From Vitrella brassicaformis (taxonomy: Eukaryota; Sar; Vitrellaceae), in contig CDMY01000666.1 in the NCBI GenBank assembly GCA_001179505.1, positions 1 through 64,000 on the forward strand: a stretch of DNA of 64,000 nucleotides, written 5' to 3'. Position 1 is the stretch's first letter. Each line of letters starts with the position of its first letter. Below the pieces are notes generated by a model. It was not told the origin of the DNA. It saw nothing but the letters and a program-made list of their open reading frames with translations, and ran no database searches. This document shows, in pieces, positions 48,858 to 60,863 of the stretch. A program made the position numbers and the translations under genes.

Positions 48858-50556
48858 GGCCGAGGGGGCGGGGGGGCGGTATTGGGCGGGAGTGTTTTAA
48901 CGATGCATGACCAACTAAGGCGTTTGGGAGGGGAGAGGGACGTGTAGGGCCTTTTTCTGAGAAAGATGAGACCGATCCGATAAGGTGGGTCGCATCATTC
49001 ATGTGTGCGTGTTTCCGTGTGCGTGTGTGTTGTGTGTTTTGCAAGAGAGGACGTGCGAGTGAGTGACCGAATGAGGCGGTGTAGATCTGAATGCCTGTTT
49101 TGTGTGTGTATGATACATACATACAGAGAGGGAAAGAGGGAGACTTTTTCGGCGTGAGTTTTGTGCCCCCCGTGGATGCTTTCTGCCCACATCTGCCTGT
49201 CTGCCTGCCTCACTGTCTGTCTGTCTGTCTGTCCCTGATCTGACCTTTTCCCGACTCTGATGAAGTTCTGCCAGCTTCTTCAATTATCTTTGAGAAGGAG
49301 GATTGTTTGTTCATGTGTGAGCATGTGTGTAGGACGTCCTCATGTGCATGTCTCTGTTTCTGTTGCCGGGGGCGGTGTTTTGGGCTGGTTCGGTTTGGTT
49401 CGGCTTGGTTCGGTTTGGTTTGGTGTTTGTTCTGTTGCGGCCACTCGACCTTTTGCACTCAGTGTTTTTGTCCCGACAGGTCGCTTTTTCACCCTGCCTG
49501 GTGTTGATGCACTACTGTGCACGCACGTCGAAGTGACAGTGTGAGATGTGACTGGGGTTGTTGGTGCGTGTTGGTGCATGTGCGGTCGGACGGGCGGGTG
49601 ATGAGGGTTATTTCTCCCCCTCTTTCTCGTCCTTTTTGCCGTTCCTGGTGGGCCTGGCCTGCCGTCCTTGCTGCGCTGTGATCGATCCATCCAGCCTACA
49701 TGACATGACACCCACACACGCAATCCAACCAACCACCCAACACGAACACTGATTCATGCACACATACACACACATTCGTGTCGCCATGCCTGCCTGCCTG
49801 CCTGCCTGTCTGTGGACGTGAGCCATTTTTCTGGCGTGCTTGTCAGCACGTGGGTGTGGACAGACAGACAGACAGGTGAGGTGGGATGGGGTGGGGTGGG
49901 GTGAAGGAGGAAGGGAAAGTGGCGCGCACAGGACAGGTGCAGGGTAGCAAGGCTGGTAGCTAGGCCTGCCGAGAAAGAAGGTCTGCCCCATCGATGGGCG
50001 GTAATTCATATATGCGCAAATTCACACATACATACACTCACACATACATACACACATGTATACCGATCGCCGGGGGTGGGGCAGACAGATAGACAGACAG
50101 ACAGACAGACAGAGCGAGTTGTGTGCGTGCGTGGCGTCAACAGCACGACCAAGCCGTGGCAGAAACACTGCCGGTCTATAGATACCTTCACGGGTGGCTG
50201 ACAGATCGCACCATCGCACTTACACACAGGAGGGGTCTGCACGGGGCGAAGGGCCGTTTTGTATTGTGCGTGAGTGGTTGACTGGTTGAGAGGTGGGTGG
50301 GGGGGGTGGGGGGATTTTGACGGGACGCGACTGAGAGGGGGGGAGAGAGGCAGTACGTTTATGTGTTCGTGTGCATGTGGAGTGAGGGAGGGAGTGGGGG
50401 CGACACACGCGGACCGATTTACATGGAGAGAAGCGACACACGGAGACAAAGGGATATCCATGGCGATTCAATACAGCCATCACACGTATGTATGGTACAC
50501 AACGGCCGTCACCCCGAACAAACATCCACACTATCGCACCATCCATCCATCCATCC
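48858..50556. other. Intergenic, convergent 3' flanks
   Basis: No supported gene. It contains TG/CA microsatellites, a (CGGTTTGGTT)n-like stretch near 49392-49430, (TGCC)n near 49790 and (CAGA)n near 50080-50110. Open frames here are low-complexity. Confidence 0.6.
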
Positions 50557-52014
50557 TCACGCAGCGACTGCCGTCTGCTCGGCATAGTACCCTGGGGGCG
50601 CTCTCGCTTCGTCCACAGGGCCAGCACTATAGTCTGTGTCACTCGAATGAGACCTGATAACAAAACCACACACACACACGAGGCAGAGGTCAGAAGTGCA
50701 GACACACGGCTGTGTTGTGTGGTGTGTTTGGGTATGCCTGAAGAACGCGTCAAAGTCATTGGTTGGGGTGCCCTGCCCCTCATCCCTGCTGCCGAGGTCG
50801 AAATTCCGGTTCTTGGCCGCATCACATACCAAGCTCTGAACCAACACCTGAGTGAACGCACCATACGCGCACATCACCCATTTGGCCCTCGTCGCCCACC
50901 CACCCACCTCGGCAAGGTCAGGTCTGGACACCGACACAGTCACCCTCTCTCCCCCTCCCTCAGCTCTCCGCTGCCGCAACAGGTCATCATTCACACCCCA
51001 CACCAGCTCACGACGGCCGCCGGGTGAGTCTACAAGAGAGCCTGGGTGGCAGATGGTGTAGGTAAGGCCGGACGCAATCACGTACTCCTCGGCCTTCCTC
51101 TTCCACCACAGTATGTCGCCGCCTGTGCCGTCGCGCTTGCGGCCAACGCGATTGAGCTCGTTTTGGGGGTCGTTCAGGTAGACGCTGAGGCCCCAACAAA
51201 CAGATAGACAGACAGACAGACGGACAGACAGGGGGTGAATGGTGTGCGTGTTGGGAGGAGGATGTGGCGTACCTGCAAGAGGTTCCCATGGTGCTGCAGA
51301 GAACCACATGCTCCACACCCACTCTCTTGGCGCTGTCAATAAGGTTCTTTGTCCCCAGCCAATCGACCTCCCTGCACACACACACACACACACACACACA
51401 ACACACACAACACACACAACACGCCTCACAAATGTACGACACTACGCAGCGCCTCCGTCCGCCCCTGCCGCCCGCACACCTGGGTGCCTGTCCTCTTTTA
51501 TATCTCCACTCTGACGGCGGCTTCTGCCCTCTCCTCGAGAACAGCCGAGCCACCAGCCGCCTCAGGAGAAACCGCCTCGTCGGCACAATCACCGCCCCCG
51601 AACAGATAATCATGTACTGACACTGCGATGACGCCAGGGACTCATAGACCTGCCCATGGTCCCTCACATCCGCCACAAAGACTTGGTCTTCAGCCGCCCC
51701 AGCCTTCTTCAACCGCCTCGCCGCCCCTTTGGAGCGCACCATTGCGACGGGGCGGAAGATGTGAGGCTCCCGCTGCAGCCGCTTGAAGATCAGATGGCCT
51801 GTCCGCCCAGACGCACCAGTGATCAGCACCTGAAAATGCAGGCACACACAATTCTTTTCGATATGCAGCCCTTGCCATGCCATGCCTGTCAGTGTGTAAG
51901 GATGCAACCTGTTACCTTTGGCAGCTGTGCAGGGGCGGCCGAGAAGGCGCATTGGGAGCTGATGGCCCATCGAACGGCGTCACATAGGAGCAGCAGCTGG
52001 AGAAGGAGCCTCAT
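50557..52014 (-). CDS. Atypical SDR-family NAD(P)-binding protein with N-terminal leader
   Basis: Start ATG 52014. Exon 1 (to 51916) codes for a hydrophobic leader (MRLLLQLLLLCDAVRWAISS, then QCAFSAAPAQLPK), suggesting targeting to the ER or, in a plastid-bearing alga, a bipartite plastid leader. Exon 2 (from 51829) has the Rossmann motif LITGASGRTGHLIF (TGxxGxxG) and later YMIICSGAVIVPTRR. Exon 3 has DWLGTKNLIDSAKRVGVEHV and VVLCSTMGTS. The following exon has GGDILWWKRKAEEYVIASGL, then TYTICHPGSLVD, ending PPGYYAEQTAVAA. This matches the NmrA/SDR_a5-like group (NAD(P)-binding, often lacking the Tyr-x3-Lys pair). Substrate unknown. A possible GC-AG intron (50654-50737, 84 nt, a multiple of three) lies near the 3' end; reading through it is also open. 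Confidence 0.8.
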
Positions 52015-52236
52015 AGCATGAGTCCTTCGTGTGATCTGCGACCAACCATGCAACACACACAGAGCGGAGAGATGGGTAGATCTTTCACTCAATTGATGAA
52101 CTGCGTGACGGGCTGTGTACCTCCTCCCCTCCCTTCGCCCCTTTTCTCCCGTCTGCGAGCTAAACCAGGGATGGTTTTGAGCTCGCCTTCTCTTTTCCGT
52201 GCGTCGCGCCCGTGTTCGTTGCAGACAAGCCACAAG
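52015..52236. promoter_or_regulatory. 222-bp divergent intergenic region
   Basis: Separates the start codons of the SDR gene (-) and the secreted cysteine-rich gene (+). It presumably carries both promoters. The right part (52140-52230) may be 5' leader. No clear motif. Confidence 0.4.
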
Positions 52237-53381
52237 ATGCACACTGTCATCCCTCTCCTACTTGCCTGCCTGTCAGCGCTGCCATTCGCGTGTGGCGGAG
52301 AGGACGGCGGTACGCATTTCAGACAACGTGTGGCAGAGGCCGCGCAGCAGATCTGTACCCCCTGGATGGATGGAAGAATGGCAAAATCCAACGCGGGAGG
52401 CGTGTGTTTGTCTTGTGTTCTTCAGCTGTGTCAGATCAGGACATCCCGCCCGCTCCTCACGGTGAGATTTTCATCCATGCAGGCATGGCATGCACGAGTC
52501 GGGTGCCCGTGTATGGTCCTTTCTGTCCATGCAGGTTTCGTGTACATCGGTGGCGGCCTGTGTTACCCCACCAATGACACGAGTGGCAAGGACAGCAGCA
52601 CCGAGACGCCCATTATCGATGAGGATGGCGTAGTGGTTGGCTTGGGAGGCGTTCGGCACCAGGCGCAATCTGTCGGCATAGACATCGATGAATGCGTACG
52701 TGGAAGGAGGAAGGAACCAACGACCGACGGGCATTCTCTTGTGTATTTGTGTGTGCTTTCAGGGCAGGCTGTGCCGTCAGATAGCCCCCGGCGCAGAGAG
52801 GCCCCCCATGGCGCCTGAAGAAGGGAACTGCTACGGTGCGCATCTACGGATGACACGACCATCATTGGTTTTGTGTCCGTGTACTGTAGTTGTACATCCG
52901 TGCACTTTGCTGTGATCAGGTTTTCAGTATTCGCCCTTGAGTCAATCGTGCACCTTCATCGTCGACACCGTGCCGGTCACCTCGAACGGGATGGACTTCT
53001 CGAAGTGCTACAGATTCGTCGGGGGAGAAGGTGAGGAAGGGCAGCACATTCAACCAGGCTCAATGCACACGTGCATCTGACGTGTGTGCATCGTTCTCAG
53101 AGCCGTATGAGTATGTTGGCAGTGGCGCCTGTCGTGTGGAGGTCGACGGGAAGGTCACCGTCGGTCAGTTCTTCTCGCTGTTCGACGTCCCCCAGACCAA
53201 CATCACGGCCGAGTACTGCTTCGAGTACTGCAACAGGTTCAACAGGGAATACGGGGCCATCTCGACCATCACCAACGAGCCCTTCTGCACAGGGGTGGAG
53301 GTGCGCACTCTGTGCGAGATACAGGTGCTGTACCCGCCGACCATTGCCGAGCCGCAGCTGTGCTATGCACTCAAGCAGTGA
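52237..53381 (+). CDS. Secreted cysteine-rich protein, PAN/Apple-like
   Basis: ATG 52237 opens a signal peptide (MHTVIPLLLACLSALPFACG). Six exons join in frame: 52237-52309, 52428-52463, 52535-52695, 52763-52836, 52919-53030 and 53100-53381. The mature part has many cysteines in a pattern such as DECGRLCRQI, GNCYGFQYSPLSQSCTF, DFSKCYRFVGG, GACRVEVDGK, AEYCFEYCNRF and CEIQVLYPPTIAEPQLCYAL. The C-x3-C ... C-x-GF-x-Y ... C spacing is reminiscent of PAN/Apple or WSC domains, which bind proteins or sugars outside the cell, but it is not diagnostic. No transmembrane segment or GPI signal seen. It shares a divergent promoter region with the SDR gene. Confidence 0.7.
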
Positions 53382-54479
53382 GACTCAGAGGCAGTATGCA
53401 GCACGACGGGCGGCTGTCATGTTTAAGACGTGTGTGTATATGCGTGTGCCCATATCCCTTCGTATGTGTACAATAAGCTGGGTCTGTCTTTACTAGTAAG
53501 ACATCTGTCTGTCTTCGTGAGTTGGCCAGGCGTGGCGTGCCTAGCAGTTTGTAAGCATCATGTGTACTGGGTCGCACGCACGGGCGGTCTTTTTCGCGAG
53601 GCTGCATTGCATTGATTGCAGCCGGAGTTTTGTCGTCCAGCTGCCGGTTTTCCTCTGTGTATGTGTTGTGTGTACGTTGTTGGCGTTTCGTGTGCAGGCA
53701 ACATGGTGTTTGTTTATCTTACACGTGATGTGACGGATGTCACGGCACGTACTGTATGTCGTGAGAAGAGACACATTTGGCCATCCACATCAAGAGAGGG
53801 GTGTACAAGCACATTATGTGATTGATAGTGAGGCCGGCACCTTGTCTGTCTGTCTGTCGTGGTTGAATCGCGGAGAGGGAGTGCAGAAAGGAAAGGGCGC
53901 TGTTCTTGGAGGCGGTGTGTGTAGATGATTGAATGGACGGATGACACAGATGGATGAGATTGATGCACCTGAAAAAAATCGCGCCATGGCACTCAGGATT
54001 CTTCGGCCAGGAATTCTCGCCAAAGCTCGCGTGGTGCAAGACTGCTTTTTACATCTGATTCCTCCTTACATTACCGTGTGACATCTCCCGCCCTCCTCTT
54101 GTCACCATCGGTAAGACCAAGAGACCCCTCAACCCATTCACTTCGTTGAGCCGAGCGTTTCCCACTTGGTTGAGGCCAGTTGAGGGGCAAACAGGGAGGC
54201 AGGCAGCCATGCATGACGCACAGAAACGACAGGAAACACACTCTTTTCCCTGTGCGGGGCTGTGCGTGGTGTGTGTGCTGCCAGATCCCACGGTGACGAC
54301 TCTGAGAGGTCTTGCGCGTGCGCGGCGGCAGCAGAGCATTGGCGGCATCAATCGGGCTGCTTCTCGATAGGCGACGTCAGTTCCAGCTGCACACACTAAG
54401 CAGTGAGTCGGCAAACTGAGAGCATAGGCACACTGATGAACAGATCCCACCTCGTTGTGTGGTTTGTTCCTTCGTGCAG
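53382..54479. other. Intergenic, no supported gene
   Basis: 3' flank of the cysteine-rich gene and 5' flank of copy B. Open frames on both strands lack family signal or splice logic. Confidence 0.55.
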
Positions 54480-54674
54480 ATGGTCGATCGCGTTCGTCCG
54501 ATGGACACGAGCAGCCACGACGCCCCGGCTCCCTCGAGAGGTGGGCGATGACGCACGCAATGCAATATAGCACACAGTTGTCATGCGTGTGTGTGGTGAT
54601 GGTGTGTGTGGTGCAGGTGGGCGGGGCAATGGTAGCTTACGAGATGTCGTAGGGGAGATCCAATCGGTGGGTGA

Positions 54675-54709
<35 letters not shown>

Positions 54710-55037
54710 GGAGGTCGAGCCGCCACGCCATTTACTGTGCTGCCCGCCTGGCTGGTCGCCGGCTGTTTGGTGCGCCGGCTGTTTGATGTTCAGCACAACT
54801 TGGCCCTCAGCAATGAGCTGGCGCAGACGCCCACTTATCACGACAAACGCGTAAGGCTCCACTGACCGATGGGTGGCACAGACAAGCCGGTCACTCCCAT
54901 GTGTGTGTCTGTGTGTGTGTGTCGATGTCAGCGGATGGAAGTCGATGTCGAGGCGGGCAGTGCGGTTGGACCGAATGAGACCGACGACAACAAAGAGCAT
55001 AGCGAAGCGGTACGCACAAGTCCACACCCACACACGC

Positions 55038-55096
<59 letters not shown>

Positions 55097-57262
55097 AACT
55101 CATTGTTGTCGATCGCTGGTCAGGTGTCTGCTGATGACGGCGCCGCGAAGCGTAGACGCGTAGACATTAGTGCTGCTGCTGGTGGACATAGTGGAGGTAC
55201 GCAAAGCATCGGCTGCTATTGGTACCTGCAGGTGATTCGATTGGTGCGGCAGCGACACAGCAGCAGCAAGAGGGCGTCAGCTCACTCTCGGCAGACCTCA
55301 CGGCCCCCATGCAGCACAGCAGCCACCAGCAGCAGCAGCAGCAGCACCCGGTGTGGTATGTCTGCGTCCCCCCAGCAGCCTCCCCGGCCAGCCGGCGCAG
55401 CTTCTTTCTTCTCCAGATCGACGACATCGTGCGTCTGCGGGCCACGTGCAAATGGGTGAGGGACTTCTTCGGAGTGACTGAGCTGCGGCAGAGACTCAGG
55501 CATTCGCTCAGCGCACAGGCGGGGCTGCGGCGGGTGGTCAATGGGTAGCAGGTGCCGCTGGTGCGCTTCGACGACGACCACTTCGGCGTGTGTGATCTGC
55601 TGGCGGCTGTGTGTGTGATGGAGGAGGGAGAATGGGTGGAGATCGGCGAGGTGATTGAGCTGGCGGGGCAGTGCCGCTACTGCACGCTGCCCGTCATCCT
55701 CACGGCAGATGACATCAACACACACGCCAACAAGACGGTAAGGCACACACACAGAGGGGCGGGTGAGAACTGAGAGGCCTCATTTGTTCTTCTCTCTCTC
55801 TGTGTGTGTGGCGTCGTGTAGGCGTATGCATCGTTCCCCCGTGTGTTGGCGCAGCTCATGGTGGTCGGCCGCCACGTGGACTTCGGTGAAAACGGCAGCT
55901 GCCTGCGGATCGTTCGCCACGGCAATGGTGAGGTGCGGGCCATCAAGGACGAGCCCGGCTTCCGACTCGACTTCAATCCGCCCCTCCCCCCCGGCAATCT
56001 GTATCAGCAGCACCGACAGCAGCATGACCCACCAGTGGTCAGCCGCATCTACTACTCTGGCGGCACCAGTAGATGGGTGTCGGGCTCTTTCCCGATCCCC
56101 TATGCGTCGGTGTCGTCGTTCGCCAAGAAAATGATCTTCTTCCACTCCAACGCGACTCGCCAGACCAATGGCACATCGACATATCTCAACAGGTAATACA
56201 CCAATGGCCCAAGTGACGAGAGGGGTGTGCGTACGTGTATGTGTGTGTGTGTGTATCTGGTTGATTCAGGTATGTTGGTGGCGGCCGTCTGGATGGCCTC
56301 CTCACCCAATCGCCCCACACACCAGTCGCCGGATGCTCGACGACACTGAGCTGGAGCCTACTGGGCTCGAAGCAACGGGTGCTGGTGCTGACCGACAGCA
56401 GCCACCCCTTCGTCGCGTTGATTCACATTGGGGAAATTCTCATGGGATACAACGATGACGGTAAGGCAGACAGACAGGCAGTCCTGCCGGCCGGCCGCAT
56501 GTCATGTGTTGTTCTCTCTCGTCTGTCTGCAGTGGATGTGTTTGTCGTGACGACCGAGCCACCTGCGGCTGGTGTGAGTGAGGATGCGCCCTTCAAGGAC
56601 CGCTTCCCAGTCACCACTGGGCTGGCTCGTGTGGTGCCGCTGGGGCCAGGCGTTGCGCTCGCCTTCGACGAACAAGCACATCGATACGATCCATCAGCGG
56701 ATGAGGATGATGGTGGTACGGACAGACAGACAGAGGATACACACAGTGGAGAAGAATGGGCCTTCTTGTGTGTGTGGTGTAGACGGTGACGGTATCGATG
56801 AGAGTGACGATATGGATGAGAGTGACGACGTCGAGGAAGAGGGCGGCGGAGGTACTGAGGAAGCCAGACACACACAGCACACCAGACACCCTCTGATGTC
56901 GACCCGCACCGCATTCATGTGTGCCTGTGTGGATCTGTTCTGGTGCCCTGGCGAGATGCAGTCCGGTCCGGGTTCGACGATAGTGATGACGATGGTACGG
57001 ACAGAGAGAGGGAAGGGACACACACACACGTGGGTTGAGTGTATGGTGGACCTGCCATTTGTGTGTGGTGTAGAGGGCGATGCTGACGACATGGATGACG
57101 GCAGCGGAGGTACCAGCAAAGGAAGAGAGGCGCACACAACACTCACGCCCTCACATCACTCCCGCCTCATATCCGTGTGTGTGTGTGTCGATGGCAGGTG
57201 AGGGTGCGTCGGCTGAGGAGGAGCACGAAGACGGCGCTGAGGGCGCTGCATCGCCCGAGTGA
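54480..57262 (+). pseudogene. Family copy B, interrupted by an in-frame TAG
   Basis: The N-terminal exons differ from copies A and C: ATG 54480 (MVDRVRPMDTSSHDAPAPSR), a basic KRRRVD (about 55150, NLS-like) and a Gln-rich stretch (HQQQQQQHPV). From about 55400 it follows the family: the F-box-like IDDIVRLRATCKWVRDFF, then QCRYCTLPVILTADDINTHA, VLAQLMVVGRHVDFGENGS, NGEVRAIKDEPGFRLDF, VGGGRLDGLLTQSPHTPVAG, and an acidic tail (DESDDMDESDDVEEE) ending at TGA 57260. A TAG at 55546-55548 sits between the F-box-like part and PLVRFDDDHFGV, where A and C have sense codons. Everything after it stays open and conserved. So this is a young pseudogene, a read-through gene, or two shorter products. Convergent with copy C. 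Confidence 0.7.
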
Positions 57263-57705
57263 CTGACACACAGACCCACCGATCTCAATACTCACTGGTG
57301 CGCCACAGACACACTTGAATCCTTCTGTGATGTGACCGGCTGGTGCCATGCCTCTGATGTAATGGGTGTGTGGATGAATGGGTGGGTGGGTGAGTCCCTC
57401 CCTCTCCCCTCCGTGTGTAGCCCTCACATCTGCCCTCACATCTGCCTGCGTGTGTCTGTGGGTGGGCCGATGTGTGTGGATGGATAGATGGATGGATGGA
57501 TGAATGAACTTGCAGACGTGCGTGTGTGTCTGTGCCTGGTCTTTGACTTTTTGACTGAGTGTGCGCACTCATTTCTGTGGGTCAATACAATACGTGCATT
57601 CGCTTCCACCCCACCCGCTGGCACGCACACCACAGAAAAACGACCACGAACAAACAGCATGATCGGGCTGCGACGCTTTCTTTCTCCTCAACACAACACA
57701 CAGCC
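57263..57705. other. Convergent 3' flanks of copies B and C
   Basis: TG-rich sequence with (GGAT)n near 57478-57504. No gene. Confidence 0.6.
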
Positions 57706-60700
57706 CTACGCATTCCTCTCCTCGCCTAACTGCCCACCCTCTCCGCCGGCCTTCTTCCCGCCCCCACTCAGGCTGGGGTGTCTGCGTGTGTGCCCTTGGC
57801 CGCCGCCACTATCGCTGTCGTCATGCTTGTCGCCGTCACCCTCGTCGTTGTCCTCCTCGGCTGATGCGGATTGGCATAAGGGCATCTGCGGTGGGCTGGG
57901 CTGTCTTCCCCTTCCCCTCGTGTGTACCTCCGCTGTCCTCTCCGTCGCTGTCGCCGTCCATATCATCCCACCAGCCGCCATGGCCGTCGGAATCTACACC
58001 AAACACAAAGACAGACAGACAAGTAAATGCCACCCATCCATCCATCCATCCATCCATGGCCACCATATAGAGGTGTCCCCTCCCTTCCCCTGTCCGCACC
58101 GCTATCATCGTCATTGTCATCATCTACTTGTCTGTCGATGACGTACGGCGCCACTCGCCCCAGCGCCACACGGGCCAGCAGAGTGGTCACGGGGAAGCAA
58201 TGCTTGAAGGCGCCACCAGCATCAGCCACAGGTGCCTCGGTCGTCGCGACACGAACGTCCACTGCAGACGGACGAGAGAGAACAACACGTGACACCAGCG
58301 GAGCTGCCTGTCTGTCGGCCTCACCGGTGCCGTCCGTCCATTCCAAAAGGCTAATCCATGCGATGAAGGGGTGGCTGCTGTCGGTGAGCACCAGGAACCG
58401 CACACGACAAATGCTACCGTGCCAGCCGGGGCCATCTTCACGGCTGAGTGTGGTAGTGCAGCCGGCCACCGGTGTATGGGGCGACTGGGTAAGGAGGCCA
58501 TCCAGACGGCCGCCACCGACGTACCTGAACCAATCACACACACATAAACACACAGACACCCAATCAAACACGCACCCCTCTCGCCACTTGGGCCATTGGT
58601 GTATTACCTGTTGAGCACATTCACTGTGCTATTGGTCTGGTGAGTCGAGCTGAAGTGTTGGAGGATTGTGCGCTTGGCGAACGACGACAATGACGCATCG
58701 GTGGACGGGAAGCCCGACACCCATTGGCTGATGTCGCTCCGGTAGTTGATGCCGCCCCGGTAGCAGATGCGGCTGACCACTGGTGGGTCATGCTGCTGTC
58801 GGTGCTGCTGATACAGATTGCCGGGGGGGAGGGGCGGATTGAAGTCGAGTCGGAAGCCGGGCTCGTCCTTGATGGCCCGCACCTCACCATTGCCGTGGCG
58901 AACGATCCGCAGGCAGCTGCCGTTTTCACCGAAGTCCACGTGGCGGCCGACCACCATGAGCTGCGCCAACACACGGGGGAACGATGCATACGCCTACACG
59001 ACGCCACACACACAGAGAGAGAGAAGAGTGAACGAGGCCTCTATGTCCTCTCCCTTCCGCCCTGTGTGTGCCCTACCGTCTTGTTGGCGTGTGTGTTGAT
59101 GTCAGCACTGGTGAGCATGAGGGGCAGCGTGCAGTAGCGGCACTGGCTGGCCCACTGCAGGGTCTCCCCCGTCTCTTTCCACTTCCGCCGCGCTCCTGGC
59201 TCCTCGGCTATGCACGCCGCCGCCATGAGGTCGCTCACACACAGCGATGGGTCGAACCGCAGCAGCTGCAGCTGTGGGGTGTTGATGCCGTCGCCATCAC
59301 GGCTCAGTGAGTGGTCCAGTCGGCTGCGCAGCTGGTCTGACGAGAAGGCGTCTCTGATGTCTCGTGCGGCTGCCCTCAGCTGCAGTGTGGTGCTGATGTC
59401 GGGGATGCGGCAGCGGTCTTCGGCGAAGAGGTGGGCGAGGGGGTGCTCCTGGCTGCCCCCCTGCAGACCGCACACACACGTAACAATGCAGATCGTTACA
59501 CACACAAGGCACATCTGGTACATGGCGGTCGGTTGTGTCATACCCACCTGACAATGCTGCTGCTGCTCTTGTTGTGCGTGGCTGCGGGTCGATGCGACGC
59601 CGTGGCGGTCGGGCGAGGCGAACAACTCGTCTACTGCATCGGTCACTACCTGCATGCACACCACACAAACGACGCACAACGACATCAACACGGCGCTCTG
59701 TTGGCGATTCTACTGGTCTTCTGCCATGCTCACCCCTTTGGTGGTGTGTGTGTCGCCCCACATGAGCCGCTGCATCCTCAACGTCGTCATGCTCGACTGC
59801 AGCGCCGACTCCCTAACCGAACTCTCAGCCACAAGGGCCGCACTCTGACAATGAACAATCGGACAAACAAAGCCACACAGGCCATAGACACATCAGGACA
59901 TGTGTGGCTTTGGCTCACCCAAATGCGGCCCGCTATCTGCTTCTGGTTGGTCTTGCGTGTGATGTAGACGGCCGTGGCGGCCAGCAGACGGACATCGCAC
60001 CCGCCCAAATCGATGTCATACAGCGACAAGAACTGCACACACCAGAAAGGCACAGACAGAGAGGGATAAGTCATTCGATGGCTGGAGGTGTCTGTGTGTG
60101 GCTGGCGGACCCACTGACCATGAGGTATTTGGCGAATGAGAACAGGCGGCCGTGGGTGTCCATGCCGGCAGCGGTGAATAGCTTCTCTACACACCCAATG
60201 CCGCACACAGAACTATCAGCCACCGCACGACCCACCACCTGCACACACAGAGCCAGACAGACAGACAGACAGACAGACAGGCAGGCAGGCAGGTCGGCGC
60301 TGCACAGGTGTGTGTCTGTGTCTGTGTTTCAATGCCTGTGTGTGTGTGGGGTCATCCGGCATGTCGTCCATCAGCAGGTGTGGCTCCAGCCGCTCGACGC
60401 AGGCGGCCACACACGCATCTGCTACCTGTGTGTCAGCAGCCAGCCAAGTGACACACACATCCCATGAGTCCTCACTGTCTGTCATTCAGATCTCTTTGCC
60501 TGTGTGGCGTTGTTCGGGTCGATGAGTCTGTCTGCGTGGCAGACGTCCAGCAGCCGCACCGCCCGCATGACGGTCGCGTCGCGGCAGCCCATCGACGCTG
60601 CTCTCTTGACCATGCCGTCCACCAACACGGCTGCAACACATCACAGACATCACAGCACACCTTTGAGGGCATCTGTTGTCTGTTGTGTGTGGGAGTCGGG

Positions 60701-60727
60701 CGTACCTCTCTGCTGCGGCCATTTCAT
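57706..60727 (-). CDS. Family copy C: cyclin-like / F-box-like nuclear protein, complete
   Basis: Full-length near-twin of copy A. The start ATG (60727) opens the short exon MKWPQQR; then LVDGMVKRAASMGCRDATVM, DACVAACVERLEPHLLMDDM, GCLDKLFTAAGMNTHGRLFS, FLSLYDIDLGGCDVRLLAAT, IPDISTTLQLRAAARDIRDA (F-box-like), CRYCTLPLMLTSADINTHAN, VLAQLMVVGRHVDFGENGSC, VGGGRLDGLLTQSPHTPVAG, and an acidic Asp/Gly/Ser tail (DNDEGDGDKHDDSDSGGG) ending at TAG 57706. A 1-nt difference from copy A lies near 60540 (partner ~2755), next to a likely splice donor. The cyclin-like part is my inference from hydrophobic spacing and short matches. It shares a 136-bp divergent promoter with the docking/GAF gene. Family function unknown; the acidic tail suggests nuclear or chromatin association. 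Confidence 0.72.
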
Positions 60728-60863
60728 GCTACCGGCCTGTTTGTCAGACAAACCGAACACAGAACACCTCGTGATTGATCAGTCATCCGGCATTTCCGCT
60801 CTCTTATTGTCCTGCTCGACTCACCGTGAGAGCCGCCGTGAGGCCTTTCGAAAGGCCTCAGCG
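60728..60863. promoter_or_regulatory. 136-bp divergent promoter region
   Basis: Lies between the start codons of copy C (-) and the docking/GAF gene (+). The matching interval in the left duplication is 2945-3083. It contains the palindrome listed next. Confidence 0.5.
60839..60860. promoter_or_regulatory. Perfect 22-bp palindrome just before the GAF-gene start
   Basis: The centre is TTCGAA, flanked by inverted AGGCC arms. It ends 3 nt before ATG 60864, so it would form a hairpin in the mRNA leader or a two-fold protein site in DNA. The left duplicate (about 3060-3081) has lost the symmetry. Confidence 0.6.
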
